Source of the DNA: Oxalobacteraceae bacterium
GTDB lineage: Bacteria; Pseudomonadota; Gammaproteobacteria; Burkholderiales; Burkholderiaceae_D
Assembly: GCA_013284265.1 (NCBI GenBank)
Contig: JABTBR010000032.1
Coordinates: forward strand, 1-64,000
Direction of reading: 5' to 3'
DNA length: 64,000 nt
The notes under the pieces are model-generated. The model saw only the letters and a program-made list of their open reading frames with translations, had not been told where the DNA came from and did not search any database. The stretch's first letter is position 1; every line of letters begins with the position of its first letter. Shown here one piece after another: positions 18,811-29,779 of the stretch. A program made the position numbers and the translations under genes.

Positions 18811-19557
18811 ATGCCCACCATCGAATTCCTGACCGCCTACTGGTCGACCGGCGAACTGGCCACCAATGGCGTGATCCTGCTCAATTTGCTCGGCGCATTG
18901 CTGCTTGGCCTGCTGGTCGGCTACGAGCGCTCCTACCACGGGCGCGCGGCCGGCATGCGCACCTATGGTCTGGTGTGCATGGCCTCGGCCGCGCTGACCG
19001 TGATCGGCGGCTATCCCGCGTTCTGGTTCGGCGGGCACATGTCGCATGCCATCATCACCACCGATCCCACCCGGGTGATCCAGGGTATCGTCACCGGCAT
19101 CGGTTTTCTGGGCGCGGGCGTGATCATGCGCGAAGGCTTCAATATCAGCGGCCTGACGACGGCCGCCTCGATCTGGGCGTCCTCGGTGATCGGCGTGATG
19201 GTGGGGGTGGGCTTTTACCTGTCGGCGATGGGGCTGGCGCTGCTGTGCGCGATGTCGATGATTTTCCTGTCCAAGGTCGAAGCCTGGCTGCCGTCGCGCC
19301 ACGCGATCGCCATTACCATGCGCTTTAACGTAGGCTATATGCCGCAGATGCCGGCGCTGCGCGCGATGGCGCTGGCGCGCGGCTACGAGATCGCGGGCGG
19401 CTCGCTGATGATAGGCAGCGACGCGGGCATGCAGGAATGGCGCTTCGTGGCGATCGCGCTGAGCAAGCGCAGCGGCGCCTCGCTGGCCATGGTGGCGGCC
19501 GAACTGGCCGTGTTTGACGGCATCGACAGCTTCCAGCTCTCGCATGCGCGCAATTGA
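18811..19557 (+). CDS. MgtC/SapB family membrane protein
   Basis: A 248-residue protein with about five N-terminal transmembrane segments and the MgtC hallmarks LLGLLVGYERSYHGRAAGMRT and GIGFLGAGVIMREGFNISGLTTAA. A cytoplasmic ACT-like C-terminal domain follows. Family members influence magnesium homeostasis, membrane potential or virulence by binding other membrane proteins. The exact role here is unknown. It ends in an overlap with the DUF924 open frame. Confidence 0.87.
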   Translation: MPTIEFLTAYWSTGELATNGVILLNLLGALLLGLLVGYERSYHGRAAGMRTYGLVCMASAALTVIGGYPAFWFGGHMSHAIITTDPTRVIQGIVTGIGFLGAGVIMREGFNISGLTTAASIWASSVIGVMVGVGFYLSAMGLALLCAMSMIFLSKVEAWLPSRHAIAITMRFNVGYMPQMPALRAMALARGYEIAGGSLMIGSDAGMQEWRFVAIALSKRSGASLAMVAAELAVFDGIDSFQLSHARN

Positions 19558-19595
19558 TGATGAAGATGATGATGACTGATGGGGAGGGCCGGGAC

Positions 19596-20180
19596 ATGAA
19601 TCCACAGGCGCGGGAAGTATTCGAATTCTGGTTTCTGCCGGTGAGCGACGCGGGCCATAACGCGGCAAGGCGCGAATGGTTCCAGAAGGACGCGGCCTTC
19701 GACCGGCAGATCGGCGAGCGCTTCGGCGCGCTGATCGAGGCGGCGCTGGCGGGCGGCCTGCACGAGTGGGACGCCGAGGGGCCGCAGTCGGCACTGGCGC
19801 GCATCCTGCTGCTGGACCAGTTCACCCGCAATGTGTTCCGCGACAGCCCGCGCGCCTTCGCCGGCGATGCCCAGGCCCAGCAGGCGGCCCAGGATATGGT
19901 CGACGCCGACGAGGACCTGGCCCTGTCGCCGCTGCAGCGCGCCTTTGTCTACCTGCCGTTTGAACACGCCGAAATCGAGGAGATGCAGCTGCAGTCGGTT
20001 GGCCTGTTCACCCGCCTGGCTAGCGGCGCGCCCGGCATGGAGGGCATGCTCGATTTCGCGTTGCGCCACCGCGATGTGATCAGCCGCTTCGGCCGCTTCC
20101 CGCACCGGAACGCGGTGCTGGGGCGCGCGTCCACTGCCGACGAGCTGGCGTTTCTGCGCCAGCCGGGATCGGGTTTCTGA
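19596..20180 (+). CDS. DUF924 family protein
   Basis: About 194 residues with DUF924 features: EVFEFWFLPVSD at the N-terminus, ARILLLDQFTRNVFRDSPRAFAGD in the middle and a C-terminal PHRNAVLGRASTADELAFL. The fold is TPR-like helical. I prefer the ATG at 19596, with GGAGG 8 nt upstream, over the ATG-rich stretch at 19554 that overlaps mgtC. The stop overlaps the next start (TGATG). Confidence 0.85.
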   Translation: MNPQAREVFEFWFLPVSDAGHNAARREWFQKDAAFDRQIGERFGALIEAALAGGLHEWDAEGPQSALARILLLDQFTRNVFRDSPRAFAGDAQAQQAAQDMVDADEDLALSPLQRAFVYLPFEHAEIEEMQLQSVGLFTRLASGAPGMEGMLDFALRHRDVISRFGRFPHRNAVLGRASTADELAFLRQPGSGF

Positions 20181-21010
20181 TGCGCAGGCTGAACCTCATC
20201 GGCGCCGGCCATGTGGGCCGGGTACTGGGCAAGCTGCTGGCCGAGGCCGGCAGTTTTACCGTGCAGGATGTGCTGACCCGTTCGCTGGAATCGGCGCAAC
20301 TGGCGGTCGATTTCATCGGCAGCGGGCGCGCCGTCGCCAGCCATACGGCGCTGCGCGAGGCCGACGTGATCTTGCTGGCGGTGGGCGACGACCAGATCGC
20401 GCCGGCCTGCGCCGCGCTGGCCGCCGCCGTGCCGCTGCACGGGGTGATCGTGTTCCACTGTTCCGGGGCGCTGGCATCGAGCCAGCTGGAGGCGGCGCGC
20501 GCGGCCGGGGCCTTCGTCGCCAGCGTGCATCCGATCCGCAGCTTCGCCGACCCGGCCGCCGTGGCGGCGCAGTTCGGCGGCACCTTCTGCGGCGTGGAAG
20601 GCGATGCGGCCGCGCTGGACATCCTGGCACCGGCGCTGCACGACATCGGCGCGCGCAGCGTGGCCATCGATGCCGCCGCCAAGACCGTGTACCACGCGGC
20701 GGCCGTGTTCGCGAGCAACTATCTGGTGACGGTGCTCGATGCGGCGCTGCGCGCCTACCAGGCCGCCGGCGTGCCGGAAGAGATCGCGCGCCAGCTGGCC
20801 CGGCCACTGGCGCAGGAATCGATGGACAATGTGTTCCGGCTGGGCGCGGCGCCCGCGCTGAGCGGCCCGGTCGCGCGCGGCGACATGGCCACGGTGGCGC
20901 GCCAGCAGCAGGCGCTGGCGGCCTGGGATGCGGCCACCGGCGCCTTGTATCAAGCTCTGGTGCCGGCCACGCAGGACCTGGCGCGGCGCAAACGCGGGGC
21001 TGTTGTGTAA
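20180..21010 (+). CDS. Rossmann-fold/DUF2520 domain protein
   Basis: A 276-residue protein. The N-terminal NAD(P)-binding Rossmann domain has LIGAGHVGRVLGKLL. The C-terminal helical DUF2520 domain has the linking motif SVHPIRSFADP. It resembles short-chain beta-hydroxyacid or pyrroline-5-carboxylate reductase-like dehydrogenases. The start overlaps the stop of the DUF924 gene, so the two are coupled. The substrate is unknown. Confidence 0.83.
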   Translation: MRRLNLIGAGHVGRVLGKLLAEAGSFTVQDVLTRSLESAQLAVDFIGSGRAVASHTALREADVILLAVGDDQIAPACAALAAAVPLHGVIVFHCSGALASSQLEAARAAGAFVASVHPIRSFADPAAVAAQFGGTFCGVEGDAAALDILAPALHDIGARSVAIDAAAKTVYHAAAVFASNYLVTVLDAALRAYQAAGVPEEIARQLARPLAQESMDNVFRLGAAPALSGPVARGDMATVARQQQALAAWDAATGALYQALVPATQDLARRKRGAVV

Positions 21011-21238
21011 GCCGATGCGCTATTTCCTTGCAAATTACTATTTTGCAATTATATTTTAATCAGAAGCTTGCAGAATCGCCTGCCGTTTTAATACTACGTA
21101 TTGCTAAATAAATGGTGGGATGTGTCGACAAACTAGGGAATAAGCAATAAGCTTGATTCTTGGAATGTTTTCTTCAAGAAATCACGCGTCCCCGAACAAA
21201 CGCCAGGCGTCTAAACGCCCTTTGGATAGGAGTCAAAC

Positions 21239-21601
21239 ATGTTATTTCTGAAAAGTACGACCGTAACGAAAGCGCCTGGTATTTACGAAGTGGATATCGC
21301 TGCCAAGCCACCAGGCAAGACCTATGGCGTGTTCATGGCGACCGATCCGGACAATCCACCGACCGAAGTGCTGGCCAAGCTGGCCGAGCTGGGCTTCCAG
21401 AGCACCTATAGCGGCGGCTACACCCACAAGGACCGCGGCAAGGTACTCGATCTGCATTTCCAGAAAGACGGTACCGACCTGTTCAAAGGCTGGAAGGCGG
21501 AAGAATGCGAAGCCAATATGGCCGCCATCACCAGCCTGTTCAACGGCATCGGCATCGAGATCACGCCACGCGTGATGACCCTGGCCGAAGCCTACGCCTG
21601 A
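21239..21601 (+). CDS. Hypothetical protein, 120 aa
   Basis: A strong Shine-Dalgarno (AGGAG) precedes the ATG. The protein has a segment EVLAKLAELGFQSTYSGGYTHKD and a helical end (ECEANMAAITSLFNGIGIEIT). No signal peptide or membrane segment. The long AT-rich leader upstream (21,011-21,238) suggests its own promoter. I do not recognise the family. Confidence 0.65.
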   Translation: MLFLKSTTVTKAPGIYEVDIAAKPPGKTYGVFMATDPDNPPTEVLAKLAELGFQSTYSGGYTHKDRGKVLDLHFQKDGTDLFKGWKAEECEANMAAITSLFNGIGIEITPRVMTLAEAYA

Positions 21602-21621
21602 TGGAATAAACGTTGGGCCGC

Positions 21622-22215
21622 TCAGGCCTGAACGTCGATGTGATACAGCGCCCAGGGACAGGAGCCGAACCGCTCCGGCAGCGCCCTGGCCGCCATCTCT
21701 GCCACCTTGTCGGCATCATAGATCGCCCACAGGGGACCGAGACCACCAAGCGCCATCGCCTGCCCATCGAGATGGGTCGCGACGATGAAGCGCTGGGCGC
21801 GCGCCTGCGCCACCGTGATACCCACCGCATAGCCATCGACCGCGCGCAGCAGCAGCTTGGTATTTTCTCCCAATTTGGCGCCGGCCACGGCCAGCACGTC
21901 CAGCAGCAGGGGACCGCGCAAGGTATGCACCTTGCCGTCGTATTCCAGCGTGGGCTTGATGGTCTGCGCGGGCAGGGCGGCGATGGCGGCGAAGTCGAAG
22001 GCGTGGGCTTGCGTGAAGCTGAGCTTTTGCTTGTGCATCATCTGGTCGCGCACGGCATCGAAGGCGGGACGATTGGGCTTGCCGATGGCGCCGGTGACGG
22101 TCAGCAGGGCGGGGCCGCTGGCGGCGGCTTTCGGCGCGGCCTGCGCCAGTGCAGGCAGCAGGGCAGTGCTGGCGGCGGCAGCGGCGGCGGAACTGAGGAA
22201 CTGGCGTTTTTGCAT
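21622..22215 (-). CDS. Molybdopterin-dependent oxidoreductase-fold exported protein
   Basis: About 197 residues. The N-terminus (MQKRQFLSSAAAAAASTALLPALAQAA) is an export signal that lacks a clear twin-arginine pair (KRQFL). The rest resembles the sulfite-oxidase-type molybdopterin fold: LLTVTGAIGKPNRPAFD, HTLRGPLLLDVLAVAG and YAVGITVAQA. The ATG at 22215 was chosen because the signal peptide begins there. Cofactor-ligating cysteine is not evident, so cofactor binding is doubtful. Confidence 0.7.
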   Translation of the reverse strand: MQKRQFLSSAAAAAASTALLPALAQAAPKAAASGPALLTVTGAIGKPNRPAFDAVRDQMMHKQKLSFTQAHAFDFAAIAALPAQTIKPTLEYDGKVHTLRGPLLLDVLAVAGAKLGENTKLLLRAVDGYAVGITVAQARAQRFIVATHLDGQAMALGGLGPLWAIYDADKVAEMAARALPERFGSCPWALYHIDVQA

Positions 22216-22298
22216 GGCGTGAAGATCTCCGGTGTGGGCTGGCGCAGGTGGACGCGAATCGATGCGTATCGACATCGTATTGGCTTTATCATACCGGA

Positions 22299-22904
22299 AT
22301 GGACCTGTTTTCTGCCCACTCCACCCTGCTGCCGATACCCATTGAAGACGGCGAGCTGGCCTTCCTCGAACAGCTGGCGCTGCCGTATGCGCCGCAGCAG
22401 GTATTCGCGCGCCTGCAGGCGGAAACCGACTGGCGCGCCGAGCAGATCACCGTGTACGGCAAGCGTCATTTCCAGCCGCGCCTGAGTGCCTGGTATGGCG
22501 AGGCCAGCTACAGCTATTCCGGCATGACGCTGCAGCCTTTGCCGTTCACGCCGCTGCAGCTGGAATTGAAGGCGGCGGTGGAACTGGCCAGCGGACGGCG
22601 CTTCAACAGTGTGCTGCTGAATTACTATCGCGACGAGCGCGACAGCATGGGCTTTCATTCCGACGACGAGGCCGAACTGGGGCCGCGGCCGGCCATCGCC
22701 TCGCTCAGCTTCGGCGAGCCGCGCACCTTCATCCTCAAGCACAAACGGCTGGCGCGTACGCTCAAGATAGACCTGGGCGAGGGCAGTCTGCTGCTGATGG
22801 CGGGGACGCTGCAACAGCACTGGCGCCACGGCATCAACAAGCAAAGCCAGCCTTGCGGCCCGCGCATCAATCTGACCTTCCGCCTGATCGAGCCGCTCGC
22901 CTGA
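22299..22904 (+). CDS. alkB: AlkB-type alpha-ketoglutarate-dependent dioxygenase
   Basis: About 201 residues of the AlkB family. The iron ligands are H120 and D122 in GFHSDDE and H177 in HWRHGINK. The 2-oxoglutarate-binding arginines lie in RINLTFRLIEP. NSVLLNYYRDERDSMGFH is the typical core. It should oxidatively demethylate alkylated DNA or RNA bases. It is divergent from the molybdopterin-fold gene. The ATG at 22299 matches the family N-terminus; the upstream frame is noncoding in character. Confidence 0.87.
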   Translation: MDLFSAHSTLLPIPIEDGELAFLEQLALPYAPQQVFARLQAETDWRAEQITVYGKRHFQPRLSAWYGEASYSYSGMTLQPLPFTPLQLELKAAVELASGRRFNSVLLNYYRDERDSMGFHSDDEAELGPRPAIASLSFGEPRTFILKHKRLARTLKIDLGEGSLLLMAGTLQQHWRHGINKQSQPCGPRINLTFRLIEPLA

Positions 22905-23089
22905 GCGCGCCTTGATTGCTGCCTGAACACGAATTTCAGACTGCAAAACCTTCCTTACAACTCGTCACACTTCTTACGAAATGTGGACGGACGTGCAAAG
23001 TTTCCGGTGCTATCTTTGACACATCGCAATTCGAGAAACTGCGATCCCAGGCAAGTCCCTTATACATTCTGCTGAAAGATCAAAACATC

Positions 23090-23677
23090 ATGAAAAAAAT
23101 TCTGTTCGCACTGATTGCTTCCGCTACCGCGCTGACTGGCGTGACCGCTCACGCCGCCGATCCGGGTACCGCCTATATCGGTGGCGGTCTGGTGGGCTCC
23201 CACTACAAATATGACGTTACCGGTGCGACCGGCAGCGACGATCGCAGCGGCGATTCCGTGACCGGCAAAGTCTTCGCCGGCTACAACATCGACAAGACCT
23301 GGGCGGTGGAGGGCGGTTACACCGACTTCGGCAAGTCCGACTACAGCTATAACGTCGGCCCGCTGCCAGGCAAGGTGGAAAGCAAGTCGAACTCCTTCTA
23401 CCTGGCCGGTAAAGGCACGGTGCCGATCAACGATCAGTTCTCGGTCTTCGGCAAGCTGGGTGCGGCACGCAACCACAGCAAGTTCGAGAACACCGGCGCG
23501 GCCACCGGCCTGGGCCAGGGCGGCAATAAAACCGCGCTGTATGCTTCGGTAGGCGGCGAGTATGCGATCAACAAGAACGTGTCGCTGTCGCTGGAATACG
23601 AACACTATGGCAAGAACGAAAGCGATCTGGGCCGCAAGACTGGCGCCGTTACCGCTGGCGTGCGCTACAACTTCTAA
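23090..23677 (+). CDS. Outer-membrane beta-barrel protein
   Basis: About 195 residues with signal peptide (MKKILFALIASATALTGVTAHA). Eight alternating amphipathic strands can be read, ending in VTAGVRYNF with the terminal phenylalanine needed for BAM assembly. It resembles the small OmpA-type 8-stranded barrels (FAGYNIDKTWAVEGGYTDFG; VGGEYAINKNVSLSLEYEHYG). It is probably a structural or stress-related surface protein. Two hairpins follow the gene. Confidence 0.83.
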   Translation: MKKILFALIASATALTGVTAHAADPGTAYIGGGLVGSHYKYDVTGATGSDDRSGDSVTGKVFAGYNIDKTWAVEGGYTDFGKSDYSYNVGPLPGKVESKSNSFYLAGKGTVPINDQFSVFGKLGAARNHSKFENTGAATGLGQGGNKTALYASVGGEYAINKNVSLSLEYEHYGKNESDLGRKTGAVTAGVRYNF

Positions 23678-23775
23678 GACTTGAGGGGGAGCGATCCCCC
23701 GTCTGCGAGTCGAGGCCGGATGCGACTGCCGCAGCGTTCGCGCTGTTAATGTCCTTGTGTCCGCCTCCCTCACCC

Positions 23776-23797
23776 ATCCGCCGCTTGGCGGATTTTT
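23776..23797 (+). terminator. Rho-independent terminator after OM barrel gene
   Basis: Stem ATCCGCC/GGCGGAT around GCTT, followed by TTTT. It lies about 100 bp after the barrel gene stop; a second GC-rich hairpin (GGGGGA/TCCCCC, about 23,684-23,701) lies closer to the stop but has no T-run. Confidence 0.65.
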
Positions 23798-23798
23798 C

Positions 23799-23863
23799 AA
23801 ACCCACGGCGTAACCCCGGGGTACGACCCGGCGGGTCGTACCCCAGCTCTTTGCCGTGGGTTC
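23799..23863. repeat. Intergenic palindromic repeat, copy B
   Basis: Outer AACCCACGGC/GCCGTGGGTT pair, with the perfect 27-nt hairpin core at 23818-23844 (GGGGTACGACCC arms). It lies between two convergent genes. Nearly identical in layout to copies A and C. Confidence 0.8.
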
Positions 23864-23893
23864 TAAATAGGACTGCGGCGCTTTGACGTGGTT

Positions 23894-23933
23894 AAAAAAA
23901 AAATCCCCGGTGCGTGAGCAACGGGGATTTTTT
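23894..23933. terminator. Bidirectional terminator of ettA
   Basis: Stem AAATCCCCG/CGGGGATTT with a 12-base loop, flanked by an A-run on the left and a T-run on the right. It would work in either direction between the convergent barrel and ettA genes. Confidence 0.7.
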
Positions 23934-23947
23934 CATGCCGGCAAAAC

Positions 23948-25615
<1,668 letters not shown>

Positions 25616-25755
25616 TGAGAATCTCGGTGTGTAGGTGAAAAATTAAGTGAAAATAGTGAAACTGCGTAGAAACGCGCGAAGGACAACAGGATACACAAAA
25701 ACCGCAGCCAGGCCATGGTTTCGGGGCAAATGTTTTAGGGTGACGCCGCGGGTTT

Positions 25756-26634
25756 TTAAGTGCTTGCGCGGCGCGCCGTCCATAGCCCTTCGGCCGCATA
25801 CAGGGCCAGCGCGCTCCAGATGATGGCAAAGCCGATCAGGCGCGGCGTGTCGAAGGATTCGCCGAAATAGGTCAGGCCCAGCAGGATCTGCATGGTGGGC
25901 GACATATATTGCAGCATGCCCAGCACCGACAGCGGAATCTTGCGCGCGCCGGCGGTAAACAGCAGCAACGGAATCGCGGTGATCGGGCCGGCCGCGGCCA
26001 GCAGCCAGCGCGTGCCGCTGTCGGGCGCGGACAGGAAGGTATTGTGGCCGTTGAACGCCAGCCAGCCCAGATAGGCCAGCGCGATGGGAAACATGATCAT
26101 GGTCTCGAAGGACAGGCCTTCCAGCGCGGCCAGCGAGGCGGTCTTGCGCAGCAGGCCGTAGCCGGCGAAGGAGGTGGCGATGATCAGGGCGATCCAGGGA
26201 ACCTGGCCTGCCTGCACGGCCAGCCACAGCACGCCGCAGGCGGCCAGGCCGATGGCGATCCACTGGCCGCGCCGCGGCCTTTCCTTCAAAATCAGGAAAC
26301 CCAGCAGCACATTGGCCAGCGGATTGATGTAGTAGCCCAGGCTGCCATCGATGACGTGGCCATTGTTGACGGCCCAGATATAGGTCAGCCAGTTGACGGT
26401 CAGCAGGGCGGAGCTGGCGATGAAGCTGGCGATCACGCGCGGCTGGTGGCGCAGTTGCGGCAGCCATTTCCACTGGCCGCGCGCGGTCAGCACGATGGCC
26501 AGGAACAGCAGCGACCAGACCACCCGGTGGGCCAGGATTTCCGAAGCGGGAACGTTGTTGATAGCGTGGAAATACAGCGGGAACAAACCCCACAGCAAGA
26601 AGGCCGTTATGGCGTAGACGATACCTGAATTCAT
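25756..26634 (-). CDS. rarD: EamA family transporter RarD
   Basis: A 292-residue inner-membrane protein with about ten transmembrane helices in two EamA repeats. The N-terminus GIVYAITAFLLWGLFPLYF and the block LLTVNWLTYIWAVNNGHVIDGSLGYYINPL are diagnostic of RarD. It is a drug/metabolite-superfamily permease of unknown substrate. It is divergent from kup. Confidence 0.9.
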   Translation of the reverse strand: MNSGIVYAITAFLLWGLFPLYFHAINNVPASEILAHRVVWSLLFLAIVLTARGQWKWLPQLRHQPRVIASFIASSALLTVNWLTYIWAVNNGHVIDGSLGYYINPLANVLLGFLILKERPRRGQWIAIGLAACGVLWLAVQAGQVPWIALIIATSFAGYGLLRKTASLAALEGLSFETMIMFPIALAYLGWLAFNGHNTFLSAPDSGTRWLLAAAGPITAIPLLLFTAGARKIPLSVLGMLQYMSPTMQILLGLTYFGESFDTPRLIGFAIIWSALALYAAEGLWTARRAST

Positions 26635-26848
26635 GAAGGGGCTGGGCTGGCGGTGGTGCGGAGCCCGCCATTATCGCCGATTCGCCGCGGAACCGCTCGC
26701 CAGCCGGCCGCGGCTTTGCCGCCAGCAGACGAAGGCGTACACTGCGGGATCGGATCACTTTCAGGCGACGGCGCATGTCAAAATATTCTTGCTATTTGCA
26801 AATACTTATCTTATTGTGCAATGCACCAAAACTACAACAGGTGCAATC

Positions 26849-28726
26849 TTGACCGCACAACACAAGAAAAGTAGTCTCGCCGCGTTGACGCTGGGTGCTG
26901 TGGGCATCGTTTATGGCGACATCGGCACCAGTCCTCTCTATACCCTCAAAACTGTCTTCTCCCCTGAGCATGGTCTGGTCCTCAATCCCGACAACCTGCT
27001 GGGCATCATTTCCCTGATTTTCTGGGGTCTGACGGTGATCGTCTCGCTGAAATACGTCACGCTGGTGTTGCGCGCCGATAATCGCGGCGAGGGCGGCATC
27101 ATGGCGTTGATGGCGCTGGCGCTGTCGTCGGTCAGTCGGACGAGCAGGTTGCACCATTATTTGCTGCTGTGCGGTGTGTTTGGTGCCGCCCTGTTCTACG
27201 GCGACAGCGTGATCACGCCCGCCATTTCCGTGCTCTCGGCCATCGAAGGTCTGGAGGTGGCCACCCCGGCCATGAAAGCCTATGTGGTGCCGCTGACCAT
27301 CGTCGTGCTGGTCGCGCTGTATTCGATGCAGCACCGGGGCACGCATGGCATCGGGCGCTGGTTCGGGCCGATCATGTTGCTGTGGTTCCTCGCCCTCGCT
27401 GGAATGGGGCTGGTGAATATCATCGCCGCGCCGCAGGTGCTGGCGGCACTCAATCCCTGGTACGCGCTCAAGTTCGTCATCGCCAACCGCTTGATCGCGT
27501 TCATCGCGCTCGGCGCGGTGGTGCTGGCCTTCACCGGCGCCGAGGCGCTGTATGCCGACATGGGCCACTTCGGCAAGAAGCCCATCCGCATGGCCTGGTT
27601 CACGATCGCGTTCCCGGCGCTGGCGCTGAATTACCTGGGCCAGGGCGGTCTATTGCTGGTTCATCCGGAAGCGATTTCCAACCCCTTCTACCAGCAGATG
27701 GGTGCCTGGAGCGTCTATCCGCTGGTGGTGCTGTCGACCATGGCCACCGTGATTGCATCGCAGGCGACGATTTCGGGTACCTTCTCGATGACCAAGCAAG
27801 CCATCGCGCTGGGTTTCCTGCCGCGCATGCGCATCCTGCACACCTCGGTCACTGAAATTGGCCAGATCTACATCCCGATGGTGAACTGGCTGCAACTGAT
27901 CGTGGTGCTGCTGGCCGTGATCGGTTTTGGTTCGTCCGAAAGCTTGGCGGCCGCCTACGGCATTGCGGTGACCGCGACCATGCTGGCCACCACCATTCTG
28001 ACCTTCTTCGTGATCCGCTACCGTTGGAAGTTGAACCTGATGCTGTGCTGGGCGGCCACCGGCTTCTTCCTGCTGATCGACGTGCTGTTCTTCTCGGCCA
28101 ACGCGCTCAAAATCCTGCACGGTGGCTGGTTCCCGCTGCTGCTGGGCACCGTCCTGCTCACCGTGATGCTGACCTGGCGTTCCGGTCGCGAGCTGGTGTT
28201 CCAGAACTTGCTGAAGCATGCGATTCCGCTGGAAGACTTCCTGTCCTCGCTGTTCGTGGCACCGCCGACGCGGGTCTACGGCACCGCGATCTTCCTGCGC
28301 GGTGAGAGCGATGGCGTGCCGCATGCGCTGCTGCACAATCTGTCGCACAACAAGGTGCTGCATGAGCGCGTGGTGTTCTTCACCGTGCATACGCTGGAGG
28401 AACCGTATGCGGCGCGCGAGGAGCAGATTCAGATCATCGAACTGGGACACCAGTGCTACCAGCTGAATGTGCATTACGGCTTCAAGGACGAACCGGATAT
28501 TCCCAAGCTGCTGGCCATGTGCGGCGACAAGGGCCTGCCCTTCGAGATGATGGAGACGTCCTTCTTCATCGCCCGCCAGACCGTGATCTCGGCGCCGGGT
28601 TCGGGCATGGCGCCGTGGCGCGAGCACCTGTTCGTGATGATGTCGCGCAATGCGCGCGGCGCGGCCGATTACTATCAGATTCCTACCAACCGGGTGATTG
28701 AACTGGGCACGCAGGTGGAAATTTGA
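26849..28726 (+). CDS. kup: Low-affinity potassium uptake protein Kup
   Basis: About 625 residues, the usual Kup length. Motifs include the N-terminal GAVGIVYGDIGTSPLYTLK, RADNRGEGGIMALMAL, FYGDSVITPAISVLSAIEG and TGAEALYADMGHFG, followed by about 12 transmembrane segments and a C-terminal cytosolic domain. The start is read as TTG at 26849 because homologues begin TAQHKKSSLAALTLG; no in-frame ATG lies nearby. It is a potassium/proton symporter of the inner membrane. Confidence 0.9.
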   Translation: MTAQHKKSSLAALTLGAVGIVYGDIGTSPLYTLKTVFSPEHGLVLNPDNLLGIISLIFWGLTVIVSLKYVTLVLRADNRGEGGIMALMALALSSVSRTSRLHHYLLLCGVFGAALFYGDSVITPAISVLSAIEGLEVATPAMKAYVVPLTIVVLVALYSMQHRGTHGIGRWFGPIMLLWFLALAGMGLVNIIAAPQVLAALNPWYALKFVIANRLIAFIALGAVVLAFTGAEALYADMGHFGKKPIRMAWFTIAFPALALNYLGQGGLLLVHPEAISNPFYQQMGAWSVYPLVVLSTMATVIASQATISGTFSMTKQAIALGFLPRMRILHTSVTEIGQIYIPMVNWLQLIVVLLAVIGFGSSESLAAAYGIAVTATMLATTILTFFVIRYRWKLNLMLCWAATGFFLLIDVLFFSANALKILHGGWFPLLLGTVLLTVMLTWRSGRELVFQNLLKHAIPLEDFLSSLFVAPPTRVYGTAIFLRGESDGVPHALLHNLSHNKVLHERVVFFTVHTLEEPYAAREEQIQIIELGHQCYQLNVHYGFKDEPDIPKLLAMCGDKGLPFEMMETSFFIARQTVISAPGSGMAPWREHLFVMMSRNARGAADYYQIPTNRVIELGTQVEI

Positions 28727-28751
28727 GACAGAAATAATGTAACTGAATGTA

Positions 28752-28773
28752 GTGCCCATCTGGTGATGGGCAC
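28752..28773 (+). terminator. Hairpin after kup
   Basis: Perfect 9-bp stem GTGCCCATC/GATGGGCAC around TGGT, 25 bp after the kup stop. There is no T-run, so terminator function is likely but not certain. Confidence 0.45.
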
Positions 28774-28843
28774 GGTCTGCTAAACTTCTGCTCCGACCGG
28801 CGCCGCGCGCGCGACCATTCGACACCCAATTTTAAAGGTACTC

Positions 28844-29710
28844 ATGAAATCGACGTTCCCTATCATCGCCACCCTGGTTTGCGCGCTTGGCCTGAGCGCC
28901 TGCGGCGGCGGTTCCGATCCGGCGCCGACCACGCCGGTGGTGGTGCAGCCAGCGTTTTCTCAAACCGACCTGCCTGGTACCGGCACCGAGGCTAAGAATA
29001 GCGACTTGGTGGTAGTGCATGCCGGCATCTGGCTGTACGACGCGAGCGCCGATGGCAAGAAAGGCGCCAAGGTCAGCAGCACCTATGACCGGAAACAGCC
29101 TGCGGCCTTCACCTTGGGTACGGGAGCCATATTGCCGGTGATGGATCAGGCCATTGCAGGCATGAAAGTGGGTGGAAAGCGCAATCTGATCGTACCGTCG
29201 ACGCGGGCATATGGTGCGACCGAAGTTCCGGCACTGGCGGATTACATCGATGCGGCCGGCGTCAAATATACCTACTCTAAGATCCCTGCTAATTCGGCAC
29301 TGGTCATTGAACTGGAACTGGTGTCCGTGACCAAGGCGATTGAGCCAGTGCCGGTGCCTCCGCCGACCGCACTGGTGTCGCTGGACTTGACGACCGGTAC
29401 CGGGACGGAAGCGGTAGCCGGCAAGGCCCTGACCGTCAATTACACTTTGTGGCTATACAACGGCACGGTCAGCGATTTCAAGGGTTCCCGCGTACAAAGC
29501 ACACTCGACGCTGGCGGACAGCCATTCCCGTTCACGCTGGGCGCTGGCGGCGTTATCCCCGGTTGGGATCAAGGTGTGGTTGGCATGAAGGTTGGCGGCA
29601 AACGCCGTCTGACAGTTCCGCCAGGCTTGGGCTATGGCAATCAGGTTAAACCAGGGATACCGGCCGGTTCCACCCTGATTTTCGAAATTGAGCTGCTGAC
29701 TGTGAAGTAA
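28844..29710 (+). CDS. Tandem FKBP-type peptidyl-prolyl isomerase lipoprotein
   Basis: A 288-residue lipoprotein. The lipobox is LSAC after a hydrophobic signal, followed by a GGGS linker. Two FKBP domains follow. The C-terminal one (about 180-288) is canonical, with FTLGAGGVIPGWDQGVVGMKVGGKRRLTVPP-type sequence and YGNQVKPGIPAGSTLIFEIELL. The N-terminal one (about 45-165) has the aromatic pocket altered: the usual VIPGWD reads ILPVMD, and there is an insertion before the last strand. The first domain is therefore probably a binding or inactive copy. It should act as a periplasmic folding chaperone anchored to a membrane. Confidence 0.85.
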   Translation: MKSTFPIIATLVCALGLSACGGGSDPAPTTPVVVQPAFSQTDLPGTGTEAKNSDLVVVHAGIWLYDASADGKKGAKVSSTYDRKQPAAFTLGTGAILPVMDQAIAGMKVGGKRNLIVPSTRAYGATEVPALADYIDAAGVKYTYSKIPANSALVIELELVSVTKAIEPVPVPPPTALVSLDLTTGTGTEAVAGKALTVNYTLWLYNGTVSDFKGSRVQSTLDAGGQPFPFTLGAGGVIPGWDQGVVGMKVGGKRRLTVPPGLGYGNQVKPGIPAGSTLIFEIELLTVK

Positions 29711-29731
29711 GCGGCAGCGGCAATACAGAAA

Positions 29732-29755
29732 GGGCGGCCTGCGGGCCGCCCTTTT
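29732..29755 (+). terminator. Rho-independent terminator after FKBP gene
   Basis: Stem GGGCGGCC/GGCCGCCC with a 4-base loop and a TTTT tail, about 20 bp after the stop codon. Confidence 0.8.
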
Positions 29756-29779
29756 GCGTTTCTGCGCTAGCCGCAGCGA

